A stretch of DNA of 64,000 nt, taken from the NCBI RefSeq assembly GCF_900496995.4, contig NC_054457.1, positions 558,001-622,000 of the forward strand, written 5' to 3'. How positions within the stretch are numbered: the stretch's first letter is position 1; each line of letters starts with the position of its first letter. Positions 1 through 11,391 of this stretch are shown one piece after another. The stretch comes from Aquila chrysaetos chrysaetos (Eukaryota > Chordata > Aves > Accipitriformes > Accipitridae). Position numbers and translations under genes: made by a program. The notes under the pieces were generated by a model. That model made no database searches and was not told the DNA's origin. It saw only the letters and a list, made by a program, of their open reading frames with translations.

Positions 1-348
1 GTCCTATGTGTCTCCCCCTCCATGGCTGTCTTAAAACCCAGTCAAGCTGAATCAACAGAGGAAGGATCATACATCTTAGACCTAAGACATGGGAGTAAGT
101 GATTAACTTTAGAGCAAGATAAATTAATAGAATAACCTGAGTGATTTTTAGAAATTCAAAGGTATCTTTGAAGTGTAAGAAGATAAGTGATTGTGGTGAC
201 CGAAGACCTTCTGCCTATGACCGCTAACTTCAGAAGAACCGAGACACGAGAATGGATGAAATAAGATGATGAATGATAATGATATGAGAACAGAGATCGG
301 CTGGAAAATTACAAAGACTTTGGACTTGGACAATGGGTAGTAAAAAGG

Positions 349-356
349 TATATAAG
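349..356 (+). promoter_or_regulatory. ERV-A 5' LTR TATA box
   Basis: TATATAAG lies about 60 bp upstream of the AATAAA signal in the LTR and is repeated in the 3' LTR at 17171-17178. Position fits the U3 core promoter. Confidence 0.7.
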
Positions 357-415
357 ATTTGGAAATTTTTGGAAGTATGCCATTCACTGCAGTGGTGGCC
401 CAACTCTGAGTTGTT

Positions 416-421
416 AATAAA
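416..421 (+). promoter_or_regulatory. ERV-A LTR polyadenylation signal (5' copy)
   Basis: AATAAA near the R/U5 part of the LTR; the 3' copy is at 17238-17243 and would be the working one for viral transcripts. Confidence 0.7.
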
Positions 422-464
422 GCAAACCTAGAGAAACCCACGTTCGTAAATTCTTTAACACAAT

Positions 465-484
465 TGGCGACCCAGATGGGACTC
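465..484 (+). other. ERV-A primer binding site, tRNA-Arg type
   Basis: TGGCGACCCAGATGGGACTC starts four bases after the LTR end. It is complementary to the 3' end of a vertebrate tRNA-Arg (CCG-type, ending in CCCATCTGGGTCGCCA). Seen: sequence and position. Known: tRNA 3' ends prime minus-strand DNA synthesis. Confidence 0.85.
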
Positions 485-670
485 TAGGACACAAGAGAGA
501 AAAGAGAGCAACTGGATATTTCTCTGGACAAACCCGTTACCAATACTCAATTGCCGGCAAAAATAATCAGGTGAGTTCACCTAAGAGACTTGGGCACGGG
601 TAATTCCAGATAAAAATTATCCTGGGAAACTCTTGTGTTTAAACTTGCAAAAAAAAATTAATTAAGAAAG
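485..670 (+). other. ERV-A 5' leader
   Basis: Noncoding stretch between PBS and gag. It should hold the packaging signal and splice donor; I see a possible donor GGTGAGTT at about 570-577 but nothing decisive. Confidence 0.55.
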
Positions 671-2100
671 ATGGGGTTAGCACCCAGCGTTGAAAGGGGG
701 ATGCCCCTTGCTGAGGTTTTAGAAAATTGGAAAAAGATACCCTTGGCACAGACATTGCAAAAAAAGAAATTGATAATATTGTGCCAAGAGGAATGGCCAT
801 TCCTGACGAGAAATAGAGGAGGAGGGCCAATGGATGAGTGGCCTCCTAAGGGAACATTTAAACCCCATAAGCAAAAATTTTTGAGAATGATTTTGGAAGA
901 CTCCCGAAGTCAAGATATTGATTATTGGTATATTTGGTATAACTGGGCACAACAAAGGAGAAAAACTCCCTTGTTGAAAATGAGGAAAAGTTTACTTCCC
1001 TCAACCCCGGAGGCTGAGGAAACTGAGCTTTTCTCAAAAGGTGCTGGCATGTATCCAATGCGTTTGGACTACATCCCAAACCCAAGAGCAGGACCGGGTG
1101 CACCTGCTGAAGTTCCTGCAGTAACTGCAGTAATGAGGCATGAACCTTGGAAGCAAGGTTATTTAGTATCCTGGCAATCAAAGATGCCTCAGCTGTGTGA
1201 TGATGCTGAAAAATGTGCTCAATTGTTATCAGGAATTGTCACTGATTATATCCCCAATTGGAATGATATGAGGACTCTGCTGCAAGAATTATTTCAGGCA
1301 GAGGAAAGAGAAAAGATTTTCCAAAAGGATAGAGAAATTGCTCAGAGAGGCCAGGGGTTAAACCCATGGCCTGAACAAGATCCAGAATGGAATCTCGCAA
1401 CCACAGAAGGAGCTAGGGCTCACCGAGCTGCCATTCAACAATTAATAGAAGCAGTTCACCAAGCTGGTGAGAGAGTAACTAATTGGACAAAGGTTTTAGA
1501 ATGTAGGCAGAGACCTGATGAACATCCAAGTGATTACTGGGGACGATTGAAAGCAACTTTGTTAAAATATGGGGGCATGACCTGTGACAATTTCCAGGAG
1601 CCTTTAGCTATTAGTGTTTTTGTAGATCTGTCTGCTCCAGACATAAGTAAATATTTTAAGAAACATATGCCAGGCTGGCAGGGTGAGACATTAGCTAAAA
1701 TTCTAAGTATTGCTGCCTTTGTTTTTGACGGGAGAGCTGAAGAAAAACAAAAACAGGAAGAAGATAAATTAAAAATCGAAAGAAAGCGAGAGCAGAAAGA
1801 GAAGGAGAGAGAAATTGGACTGTTAGCTGCAGCAATTACTCAGAATTTTAACCCACGAATGAGAGGTCAGGGATTTTCTCGGGGAAGATTTAGGGGAAGA
1901 GGGGCGCAAGGTAGAGCTCCCCCTGTTTCCCAGCATGCTAACTCTTTAGAGTGTTTTTATTGTGGAAATTTAGGACATATGCAAAGAGAGTGCCCACTGA
2001 GACCTGTTGCAACCCGAGGAAGATTCCCACCTGCCGGACCACCACGCCTCATTCGCAGTAAAGAATGGTATTCCTCTTCTCTAGGAACTAAAAGAACAAT
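671..2100 (+). pseudogene. gag: ERV-A gag
   Basis: Encodes the structural polyprotein that would assemble the virus core. The ATG at 671 opens a frame that starts MGLAPS; the Gly at position 2 suits N-myristoylation. A major-homology-like segment (LECRQRPDE...YWGRL) falls around residues 278-294. A Lys/Glu-rich coiled stretch (about 358-385) and an Arg/Gly-rich stretch (about 395-415) follow. A CCHC zinc knuckle (C-X2-C-X4-H-X4-C) lies at 1952-1993. One knuckle and the charged coil are usual for gamma-like Gags. The frame is open through Gag and runs straight into protease with no stop between them, unlike the readthrough stop of typical gammaretroviruses. Gag itself looks close to intact; I class it as a pseudogene because the element is defective downstream. 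Confidence 0.85.
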
Positions 2101-2460
2101 GGGACCTGTCGGAATCAAGGTAGATGAGCGCGGTCAGATTTCTGCAAAGGTAAACAGTATTCTTGTTACTTTCCTAGTAGATACGAGAGCGACATTGTCT
2201 CTGTTAAATTTTGAAGTCCCCCAGATGTCAAATGAAACTGATGATACGGGGTGTGGTAGGGGAAGAGATAAAATATTTGTCTACTCCTCTGCCAGTAGTT
2301 TTGAATGGAAAATTAGTCTGGGGAAGATTTGTAATTTCTCCAGACTCTCCCATTTCCCTGCTGGGACAAGACCTTTTGCAGGAATTTGGTACATTTATCT
2401 CTTTGGCACCTACAGGAATCCAATTAATTGTAATGGGTTCTGAAGTAATCCAACTTAAAG
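2101..2460 (+). pseudogene. pro: ERV-A protease, active-site mutant and frameshifted
   Basis: Aspartic protease that would cleave Gag and Pol. The active-site triad reads Asp-Thr-Arg (codons 2180-2188) where retroviral proteases have Asp-Thr-Gly, so the enzyme is expected to be inactive. The reading frame shifts near 2245; the second half, with an LLGQDLL segment at about 2360-2380, continues in another frame up to 2705. It is fused in frame to the end of Gag. Confidence 0.8.
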
Positions 2461-2529
2461 AACAAAAACCTAGTGATTCAAAAATACTACCTGAATTAGT
2501 TGGAGCTCCCAGAGAACTTTGGAGTACAT

Positions 2530-3738
2530 CAGGAGATGAAGTAAGATTATTGAAATCTGCTGAACCAGTTGTGATAAAAACAAAAGGAGGGACTCCTCAT
2601 TCAATTCGGCAATATCCAATTATAAATGAAGCCATTCCCGGCATTGAAAAACAAATTGTGCATTTTTTGGAAAAGGGGATTTTGAGAGAATGTCATAGTC
2701 CCTAGAATACTCCAATTTTGCCAGTAAGTAAACATAGGACAGATAAGGATGGAGATCCTGAATATAGATTTGTTCAAGATTTACGAGCAGTGAATGAGCA
2801 TGTAATTGCCCCACACCCTGTGGTGCTAGATCCTAGTCTGATTTTAACCCAGATTCCAGTCTGGGTGCAGTATTTCACAGTGCTTGACCTTACCGGAGCT
2901 TTCTTTAGTATTCCAATTGCTGAAGAAAGCCAACCAATTTTTGCTTTTACTTGGCAAGGGAAGCAACTTACTTGGACTAGGTTACCACAAGGTTTTACTA
3001 GTTCACCAACAATTTTTTCTCAGATTCTGAAAAATTATTTACAAGATTTAGTCTTTCCAAGTAAATCTGTCCTGGTGCAATATGTTGATGATTTGTTATT
3101 GGCAAGTAAAACAGAATGATTGTATTCGAGCTACTGAGTATCTGTGTATCCAGCTTGTTAAAAAGGGACACCGTGCATCTCCATCTAAATTGCAGTTTTG
3201 CAAACAGCGAGTAAAATATTTGGGATTTATATTAAAGCCCAGAGTACGAGAAGTAGACCTTGAAAGAGTCTGAGCAATTCAAGAAATACCGAGACCAGTG
3301 ACGAAAAAACAGTTGAGAGGATTTTTGGGACAGGTAGGATTTTGCCATCCTTGGATCCCGGGATTCAGTGAAATAGCTAAACCTTTGCATGAAGCAACTC
3401 GAAATGAGGAAATAGAACCAATCGCTTGGGGCACTGAGAGGGAGAAAGCCTTTCGTACTTTAAAAGCTGCACTCTTATCTGCCCCAGCATTAAGTCTTCC
3501 TGATTATTCAAAACCTTTTAAATTATATTGTGATGAAGCAAAAGGAGTTGCAAAGGGAGTGTTAGTACAAACTTTAGGACCGCATGAGAGACCCGTTGCT
3601 TATTTTTCGTCTATATTAGACCCAGTAACTAAGGGAACTCCCTTTTGTATCAGAGCAATAGCTGCTGCAGCTGAAATGGTTGAAAAAACTAGAACAATTG
3701 TTTTAGGTCATCCACTAACTGTGTACCTCACAAGGTAG
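2530..3738 (+). pseudogene. pol: ERV-A reverse transcriptase, broken
   Basis: Polymerase domain of Pol. Recognisable blocks in order: a fingers segment around 2590-2700, RFVQDLRAVN near 2768-2797, the LPQGF block near 2980-2995, and the catalytic YVDD box at 3081-3092. A thumb/connection region follows to 3738. The coding frame is broken by a TAG at 2703-2705, a frameshift at about 3117, a TGA at about 3271 and a frameshift at about 3736. The YVDD form is typical of gamma-like viruses. Not functional as it stands. Confidence 0.85.
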
Positions 3739-3812
3739 AAATTTTGTTAAAGCAATATGCAGAGAAAGTTTTGTCTCCACAATGAGCACATAGATATGAA
3801 ATAATTCTTTTA

Positions 3813-4430
3813 TTGGCTGACAGTTTGAAATTGGAAAGGTGCAATACTTTAAACCCTGCAACTTTAATGCCTTTACCCTCTGATGGAGAAAAAGATAACC
3901 ACAATTGTGCTAATCTCGTAAGTGAAACCAGCAAGCCGCGAGATGACCTGAGAGATCAACCTTTAGACAACTCTGATTTGAACATCTTCATGGACAGCTC
4001 ATCTTACTATGAAGAAGGCCAAAGATGTACCGGTTTTGCCGCCACCACAGAAACACAGGTATTGTTGGCTGGACCTTTGCCTGTATTTTTGGGTGCACAA
4101 GGAGCAGAAATAGTTGCTCTTACTGAAGCTGCAAAGTATGCAATTGGAGTCAGAGTTAATATTTATACAGATTCTAAATATGCCTTTGGTGTATGTCATG
4201 CTATGGGGACTTTATGGAAGGAAAGGGGTTTTCTGACTTCAGTGGGAAAAACTGTTGCTCACGGACAACAGATCAAAGACCTTTTAGAAGCAATCCAATT
4301 GCCCTCTGAGATATCTGTGATCTATATAAAGGCACACACTCAGAGACAAGACATGATCGCAAAAGGGAATTCTCTAGCCGACCAAGCCGCTAAAGCAGCA
4401 GCACGACAAGTTGTGTCCGTTATGTCTCTG
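3813..4430 (+). pseudogene. pol: ERV-A RNase H
   Basis: RNase H domain that would degrade genomic RNA in the RNA-DNA hybrid. It starts in a new frame after the break at 3738. Acidic residues expected of the fold are visible in FMDSSS (about 3989), GAEIVALTEA (about 4100) and YTDSKYA (about 4165), followed by the HTQRQDMIAKGNSLADQAA segment near 4337-4390. The frame continues uninterrupted into integrase. Confidence 0.82.
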
Positions 4431-5574
4431 TTACAACATGAAATAACATTTGAGCTCCCAGATGTGAATAAGCTGTATGAAGATCTCCCAGAGGAAGAAA
4501 AACAACAATGGACTTGGTTGGGAGCCCAGCGGCGAGAAGGGCAGTGGATTCTGAATAACAAACCTCTCCTTCCAAAAAGGTATTTATTGCCGATAACGCG
4601 GTGGCATCATGAGAGGACCCATGGGGGACCGGAGAGCCTAGCGCTCCAAATCCAGAGACTCTGGGCAGCCCCGGGAATTTATGCAGCAGCAAAAAGAATT
4701 TGTGAAGGATGTAAGCTTTGCAGACAATATGCTTCAGTGCGAATTAAACCTCCCGGTGGGAAAAGACCACCAGCCACCTTTCCTTTTCAAAAACTCCAAA
4801 TTGATTATGCAGATATGCCAAAAACAATGGGGTACTCTTACATGTTACTGATTGTTGATCAGCTATCAGGATGGGTGGAAGCTTTTCCGACCAGGAAAAA
4901 TGACTCAAAGGCAGTAGTAAAATCCTTATTGAAAGACATCATTCCAAGGTATGGGGTTCCTGAAGTAATTGATTCGGATCGAGGGAGTCATTTTACAGCT
5001 GCTATCCTGATAAAGATTTATAATTCTTTTGGGATTTTTAATAAACTTCATACTCCACATCACCCCGAATCATCCGGACAGGTAGAACAAATGAATAGGA
5101 CATTAAAGGAGAAGTTAGTAAAAGTTTGTAAACAGACTGGTTTGAAATGGCCTGGGGCTCTAAATTTGGTTTTGTGGGATATTAGGAATACTCCGAGGCA
5201 ACCAATTGGAGTTTCTCTGGCTGAGATCCTTTTTTGGGAGAATACTTGCTGTTCCAGGTACGTATGTGCCAGCAAAGACTAGCCTCTTGGATGGAGATGA
5301 ACAGGTAACACAATACCTCTTGTATCTGCAAAAGTCTTTTTTCCAAATGCGTAACCATGTCTGTTGGTATCGGGGCATAAACCCTGAAATACAAGTTCAT
5401 GATATACAACCAGGGGACAAAGTTTATATAAAGAACTTCAAAAGAAAGAACAGATTTGAACCAAAATGGGAAAGATCTTATACTGTCTTACTAACTTCTT
5501 TTTATGCCATTAAGGTATCGGGGAAAGAAAATTGGATCCATCATTCACATGCCCGCAAAGAATCTGAAGCGTAA
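4431..5574 (+). pseudogene. pol: ERV-A integrase
   Basis: Would insert viral DNA in the genome. An HHCC zinc-binding domain is visible (WHHERTH near 4600, CEGCKLC near 4702). The catalytic triad is complete: Asp at 4803-4805, Asp at 4977-4979 and Glu at 5085-5087. A frameshift around 5210-5280 moves the C-terminal domain into the frame that ends at 5574. This tail has a WIHHSH motif as in gamma-like integrases. The pol stop TAA (5572-5574) overlaps the env ATG (5574-5576) by one base, so the original gene spacing is preserved. Confidence 0.87.
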
Positions 5575-6629
5575 TGGACAATTGTAAAGTATTATTCCTT
5601 TTTGTACTTGTTTGTATTTTACCCTGGAGTGACACCTTTTGGACAAAATTTGCATTGCGCTATCGAGATGCCCGTACCAATAGAACTGTTATTACATATA
5701 GTGATTGTTCTTCTCAACTTTCGGGCCAAATTACAGGCCTACAGGGAAAGCCTGGACAGGTCATTTTTTCGGCTAGTTAGCCAAAGACCGGACAGAGACA
5801 CCCTATTTATCCGCTGCTTAATTCTCTCGAATTCTGTGCCAATGTTAGAAGTAGACTTGATGATGCGTGGGATACTTGGCCCAACAGCCATGGCTTTCCT
5901 AAACGGTGGTGGGGAGATGGCATTCCAAGAACTTATCCTGTATATCATATTCACCTTCAAGAACCAACATGGGGAATTGGGACATGGTGCTTTGACCATC
6001 AAATGTGGAGAATTTATGGTAAGGGAAACTGGTACTGTCATTGATTCTATTTATCAAGCAATCATTTTACTTTTAAATTCAGGATTGTAATAATCAAATG
6101 GAGACTTAATCTTGAGTGGAATTTCTGGCACCATCACATGGATTATACCCATTCATATCATAACATGTCATCTCTGAATGTGTCAAAAAAGTTGGTGCAG
6201 AAACCTAGGGATGTTCACCAAGTAGAAAATGCCTGGACCAACAATATGCATGTGTCACTGATGAAATCTTTTACTGATAATCTAAAGTTAAGTGACTGTT
6301 AGATTTGTGTTGCTCTACCAAAAACAGAGAATCAAGGATTTCAATTAGTAGGAATCCCGATTACTAGAAGTGCAAATTGGAAAAAATACTGGTTTAATAC
6401 TACTTTCTCCGAATCTTATGAAGAACAAATTTGGGAAATTAAAGTATCAAACTCAGGAGACTATTCACAAGTCCATTGTGTACAAAGATGTTATCCGTCA
6501 AGTGTTGATAACCAACATTTATACAAAAAACACTCATTTATAGGAAATTGGACTCAATACCAAAACATGACTTCTATTAACTCAGGATTGCGTTTAAGTT
6601 AGCGAGCACCTGAGGACTTAGGTATTTTT
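5574..6629 (+). pseudogene. env: ERV-A env, surface subunit part (broken)
   Basis: Start of the envelope gene. The first about 22 residues after the ATG at 5574 form a hydrophobic signal-peptide-like stretch (KVLFLFVLVCILPW). A stop at 5778-5780 and several frameshifts follow; coding fragments persist to about 6600. At 6630 the gene is cut by ERV-B on the other strand and resumes at 14798. I infer surface-subunit identity from position and from the transmembrane subunit that follows the gap. Confidence 0.75.
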
Positions 6630-7209
6630 TGTCGTGGTTTAACCCCAGCCAGCAACTAAGCACCACGCAGCCGCTCACTCACTCCCCCCCCCACCCAGTG
6701 GGATGGGGGAGAAAATCGGGAAAAAGAAGCAAAACCCACGGGTTGAGATAAGAACGGTTTAATAGAACAGAAAAGAAGAAACTAATAATGATAATGATAA
6801 CACTAATAAAATGACAACAGCAATAATGAAAGGATTGGAATGTACAAATGATGCGCAGTGCAATTGCTCACCACCTGCCGATCGGCACCCCGCTAATCCC
6901 CGAGCGGCGATTCCCTGCCCCCACTTCCCAGTTCCTATACTAGATGGGACGTCACATGGTATGGAATACCCCGTTGGCCACTTTGGGTCAGGTGCCCTGG
7001 CTCTGTCCTGTGCCAACTTCTTGTGCCCCTCCAGCTTTCTCGCTGGCTGGGCATGAGAAGCTGAAAAATCCTTGACATTAGTCTAAACACTACTAGCAGC
7101 AACTGAAAACATCAGTGTTATCAACATTCTTCACATACTGAACTCAAAACATTGCACCGTACCAGCTACTAGGAAGACAGATAACTCTATCCCAGCTGAA
7201 ACTAGGACA
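6630..7209 (-). repeat. ERV-B 3' LTR (LTR-I family, 580 bp)
   Basis: On the plus strand it runs TGTCGTGG to CTAGGACA; sense strand starts TGTCCTAG. Nearly identical to 14218-14797 and to solo copies at 9849, 39226 and 44842. Confidence 0.92.
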
Positions 7210-7741
7210 GTATCCACCCCTTAATCTATACCATTGACGTCATGCTCAGTTCCCATACCTTTAGTTACATCCTGGTCAATCATCATCAGCTTTTCTGTCC
7301 CTTTGAGACACATAAACAATTATACATATATATATACACATATACACACAGAGATACAATTCCTTTAGTTTATGGGTTATGTTCATTAAATGTTCGTTGA
7401 GTTCATTTAGTTCCTGACTCTGGGCTCCATCTGTCATACCAGTCTTTCTGGGCAGGAGGGATGGTGCAAAGTCCTCTCAGTCGGCAGAGCAGGATTGGGT
7501 TCAGTGCAGTGTGACGAGCAGGTGACATTTGACGCAGCAGGAGGATGGTGTGCACCGTTGGATTGTTGCATGCTGGAGTCAGTTCTGGTTCCATCACTAC
7601 TGCGCTTCGCTCAGTTTGATCACAGTTCTTTCTTGCTTAATCTAAGTGATTCTTACTGTAGTACTATGGATATAGCATATAACAATTATAGTAATGTTAA
7701 CATACAGTAGCAGGGTTATATAGCAACTAATATCATACAGG
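7210..7741 (-). other. ERV-B 3' noncoding region with polypurine tract
   Basis: Between the end of integrase and the 3' LTR. The minus strand reads AAGGGGTGGATAC directly before the LTR (7222-7210), a likely polypurine tract. A short TA/CA-rich microsatellite is at about 7320-7352. No env-like frame. Confidence 0.7.
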
Positions 7742-8740
7742 TTAATTCTGGCTATTCTCACCTAAAATCAAATCCCCCTGAGGCACACATTGGACTTCCA
7801 CCTCCTTTCGCATCACCCACCAAGTGCACCCAGGCCCTTGAGCAAAAGCAATCCCACGAATGGGTTTACCTTTGCCTGAGGCAGGAGTAACCCAGACTGT
7901 CTTCCCTAACATATTTTTTATGTGCACTACAGGGACTTTATCCCCTTCTGCAGTACGTAAAAATTCTGACTGGGCAGGACCACTCCGATTGGCAGATCCT
8001 CTGGTGTTGACTAACCAGGTGGCTTTTGCTAAATGTGTATCCCAATGTTGGAAAGTTCCACCCCCCCATTGCGCTCAATGTAGTCTTTAACAGTCCATTG
8101 TATCGCTCAATTTTCCCAGAGGCTGGTGCATGATAGGGGATGTGATACACCCACTCAATGCCATGCTCTTTGGCCCAGGTGTCTATGAGGTTGTTTCGGA
8201 AATGAGTCCCGTTGTCTGACTCAATTCTCTCTGGGGTGCCATGTCGCCACAAGACCTGCTTTTCAAGGCCCAGGAGAGTGTTCCGGGCAGTGGCATGGGG
8301 CACAGAATATGTTTCCAGCCATCCGGTGGTGGCTTCCACCATTGTGAGCACATAGCGCTTGCCTTGGCAAGTTTGGGGGAGTGTGATATAGTCAATCTGC
8401 CAGGCTTCCCCATATTTATATTTCAGCCATCGCCCTCCATTCCACAGGGGCTTTAACCACTTGGCTTGCTTAATTGCAGCACATGTTTCACATTCATGGA
8501 TAACCTGCACGACAATGTCCATGGTTAAGTCCACCCCTCGATCACGAGCCCATCTATATGTTGCATCTCTTCCCTGATGGCCTGAAGCATCATGTGCCCA
8601 CCAAGCCATAAATAGCTCACCCCTACGTTGCCAGTCCAGGTCCACCTGAGACACTTCAATCTTGGCGGCCTGATCTACCTGCTGGTTGTTTTTGATGTTC
8701 TTCAGTGGCCCGACTCTTGGGTACATGAGCATCTACGTGG
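7742..8740 (-). pseudogene. pol: ERV-B integrase, frameshifted near its C-terminus
   Basis: Integrase of the ERVL type. The HHCC domain shows as WAHDASGHQGRDATY followed by HECETC (about 8625-8485). The catalytic residues are in WQIDYI (about 8400), ESDNGTH (about 8215) and SGKIERYNG (about 8115). The main frame fails near 8050 in a C-rich run, and the C-terminal domain (GKTVWVTPASGKGKP to GDLILGEN) continues in another frame at about 7910-7745. The triad is intact, but the frameshift should stop production of a full protein. Confidence 0.87.
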
Positions 8741-9848
8741 CATACTTTTACCACTAGCTTCTCTATCCGAACAGCAGTATCTTGCCACAGTGTGGCAGCC
8801 CAGATGAGTTTACCTCTGCGCTGTCAGTTGCTCTGCTTCCATTGCTGTAACCACCCCCACAGGGCATTTGCCACCATCCATGAGTCAGGATAGAGATAGA
8901 GCACTGGCCACTTCTCTCTTTCAGCAATGTCTAACGCTAGCTGGATGGCTTTCACCTCTGCAAACTGACTCGATTCACCTTCTCCTTCAGCAGTTTCTGC
9001 GACTAGTCGTGTAGGACTCCATACAGCAGCCTTCCACCTCCGATGCTTTCCCACAATGCGACAGGACCCATCAGTGAACAGGGCATATTGCCTCTCATTT
9101 TCTGGCAGTTTATTATACAGCGGGGCTTCTTCAGCCGGTGTCACCTCCTCCTCTGGCAACATTCCAAAATCTTTGCCTTCTGGCCAGTCCGTGATCACTT
9201 CCACAGTTCCTGGGAAACCAGGGTTTCCTATGCGAGCCCATTGTGTGATCAGTGCGACCCACTTACTCCACGTGGCATCAGTCGCGTGATGTGTAGAGGA
9301 GACCCTCCCTTTGAACATCCAGCCCAGCACTGGCAGTCGGGGTGCTAAGAGGAGCTGTGTTTCAGTACCAACCACTTCTGAGGCAGCTCTAACTCCTTCA
9401 TATGCTGCCAATATCTTTTTTTCAGTTGGAGTATAGCGAGCCTCAGATCCTCAATATCCTCGACTCCAAAACCCCAGGGGTCGACCTCGGGTCTCCCTGG
9501 GTGCTTTCTGCCAGAGGCTCCAGCTAGGGGCATTCTCCCCGGCTGCAGTATAGAGCACATTTTTAACATCTTGTCCTGTCCGGACTGGTCCAAGGGCTAC
9601 TGCATGAACAATCTTCCATTTAATTTGTTCAAAGGCTTTTGGTTGCTCAGGGCCCCATTTAAAATCATTCTTCTTCCAGGTCACTTAATAGAGAGGGCTT
9701 ACAATCAGACTGTAATTTGGAATATGCATTCTCCAAAAACCCACAACACCTAAGAAAGCCTGTGTTTCCTGTTTATTAGTTGGTGGAGACATCGCTGCTA
9801 TTTTGTTGATCACATCCATAGGGATCTGACAACGTCCATCTTGCCATT
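8741..9848 (-). pseudogene. pol: ERV-B RT connection and RNase H
   Basis: Pol downstream of the nested solo LTR. The thumb/connection (GFWSRGY near 9465) covers about 9840-9420 with one stop or frameshift near 9450. RNase H spans about 9160-8830: YALFTDGSC carries the first Asp, SQFAEVKA the Glu, and YPDSWMVANALWG the next Asp. A further break lies between 8824 and 8732 before integrase. Intact in outline, broken in detail. Confidence 0.82.
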
Positions 9849-10428
9849 TGTCCTAGTTTCAGCTGGGATAGAGTTAACTGTCTTCCTAGTAGCTGGTAGG
9901 GTGCTATGTTTTGAGTTCAGTATGTGAAGAATGTTGATAACACTGATGTTTTCAGTTGCTGCTAGTAGTGTTTAGACTAATGTCAAGGATTTTTCAGCTT
10001 CTCATGCCCAGCCAGCGAGAAAGCTGGAGGGACACAAGAAGTTGGCACAGGACAGAGCCAGGGCACCTGACCCAAAGTGGCCAACAGGGTATTCCATACC
10101 ATGTGACGTCCCATCTAGTATAGGAACTGGGAAGTGGGGGCAGGGAATCGCCGCTCGGGGACTAGCTGGGTGCCGGTCGGCGGGTGGTGAGCAATTGCAC
10201 TGCGCATCGTTTGTACAGTCCAATCCTTTCATTATTGCTGTTGTCATTTTATTAGTGTTATCATTATCATTATTAGTTTCTTCTTTTCTGTTCTATTAAA
10301 CCGTTCTTATCTCAACCCGTGGGTTTTGCTTCTTTTTCCCGATTTTCTCCCCCATCCCACTGGGTGGGGGGGGGAGTGAGTGAGCGGCTGCATGGTGCTT
10401 AGTTGCTGGCTGGGGTTAAACCACGACA
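9849..10428 (+). mobile_element. Solo LTR-I inserted in ERV-B pol
   Basis: 580 bp, TGTCCTAG to CCACGACA, in the orientation opposite to its host ERV-B. Target duplication CCATT at 9844-9848 and 10429-10433. It splits RT from the RNase H part. A solo LTR is left when the two LTRs of a provirus recombine. Confidence 0.93.
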
Positions 10429-10958
10429 CCATTTTATTCCTAAAAACTGGATCTCCTGTGCAGGTCCCTTGACCTTACTTTCTTTTATGGCAAAACTGGC
10501 TTTCAGAAGGATTTTGATTATTTTCTTCCCTTTCTCAAAGACTTCTTCTGCCGTGTTGCCCCATACGATGATGTCATCAATGTATTGCAGGTGCTCTGGA
10601 GCTTCACCTTTTTCTAGTGCAGTCTGGATTAGTCCATGGCAAATGGTAGGGCTGTGTTTCCACCCCTGGGGCAGTCGATTCCAGGTGTACTGGACACCCC
10701 TCCAAGTAAAGGCAAATTGTGGAAGACACTCTGCTGCCAGAGGGATTGAGAAAAACGCATTAGCAATGTCAATTGTGGCATACCACTTGGCTGCCTTTGA
10801 CTCTAGTTCGTATTGAAGTTCTAGCATACCTGGAACGGCAGCACTCAGCAGTGGCGTAACTTCATTCAGGCCACGATAGTAAACTGTTAGTCTCCACTCC
10901 CCGTTAGACTTTCGCACTGGCCATATGGGACTATTAAAGGGTGAGCGAGTTTTGCTGA
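10429..10958 (-). pseudogene. pol: ERV-B reverse transcriptase core, split by two solo LTRs
   Basis: RT fingers and palm between the two solo LTRs. The sense frame enters from 10958 (SKTRSPFNSP), then WRLTVYYRGLNEV, the LPQGWKHSP block near 10680-10655, and the catalytic YIDD box near 10580-10568. It ends with the FLGIKW segment near 10433, where the 9849-10428 LTR interrupts it. The polymerase core is open over this stretch with YIDD intact. Continuity with protease is lost at the 10959-11391 LTR. Confidence 0.87.
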
Positions 10959-11391
10959 TGTCCTGGGTTCAGCTGGGATAGAGTTAATTTTTACAGGAAC
11001 CTGGGAGGTGGGGGGGCATAGCCGGGGCAGCTGACCTGAACTAGCCAAGGAGCTATTCCATACCATGTGACATCATGCTCAGTATATAAATGGGGAGCGG
11101 GCCGGGGGGTGCTCTCGTCTTTCGGTGGGGGAAGTGGCGGAGCGCTGGGTTCCGGGTGGTGAGCAGTTGCACTGTGCATCACTCTTTTTGTATACTCTTT
11201 CATTAGTACCGTTGTTGTTGTTGTAACTTTTTTTGTGTTGTCCCAGTAAACTGCCCTTATCTCAACCCTCGAGGTTCCAGGTTTTTTTCTTTTCTCTCCT
11301 CCGTCTCCTCCCTATCCCACCGGAGGGGGGCGGGAGGAGTGAGCGAGCGGCTGCGTGGTCCTTTGTTACTGGCTGGACTGAAACCACGACA
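10959..11391 (+). mobile_element. Short solo LTR (433 bp) inserted in ERV-B between protease and RT
   Basis: TGTCCTGGG to CCACGACA with target duplication GCTGA at 10954-10958 and 11392-11396. Its ends resemble LTR-I but the middle is shorter and different; it includes a Gly-type G-run (AGTGAGCGAGCGGC) near the end shared with the LTR-I and LTR-III families. Confidence 0.92.

Larger units (their letters stand above)
1..460 (+). repeat. ERV-A 5' LTR, left part cut by window edge
   Basis: Matches 16823-17282 of the 3' LTR almost base for base. It ends in TTAACA just before the PBS. It contains a TATA box (349-356) and an AATAAA signal (416-421). From the 3' copy, about 138 bp of its left end are missing from the window. 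Confidence 0.92.
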
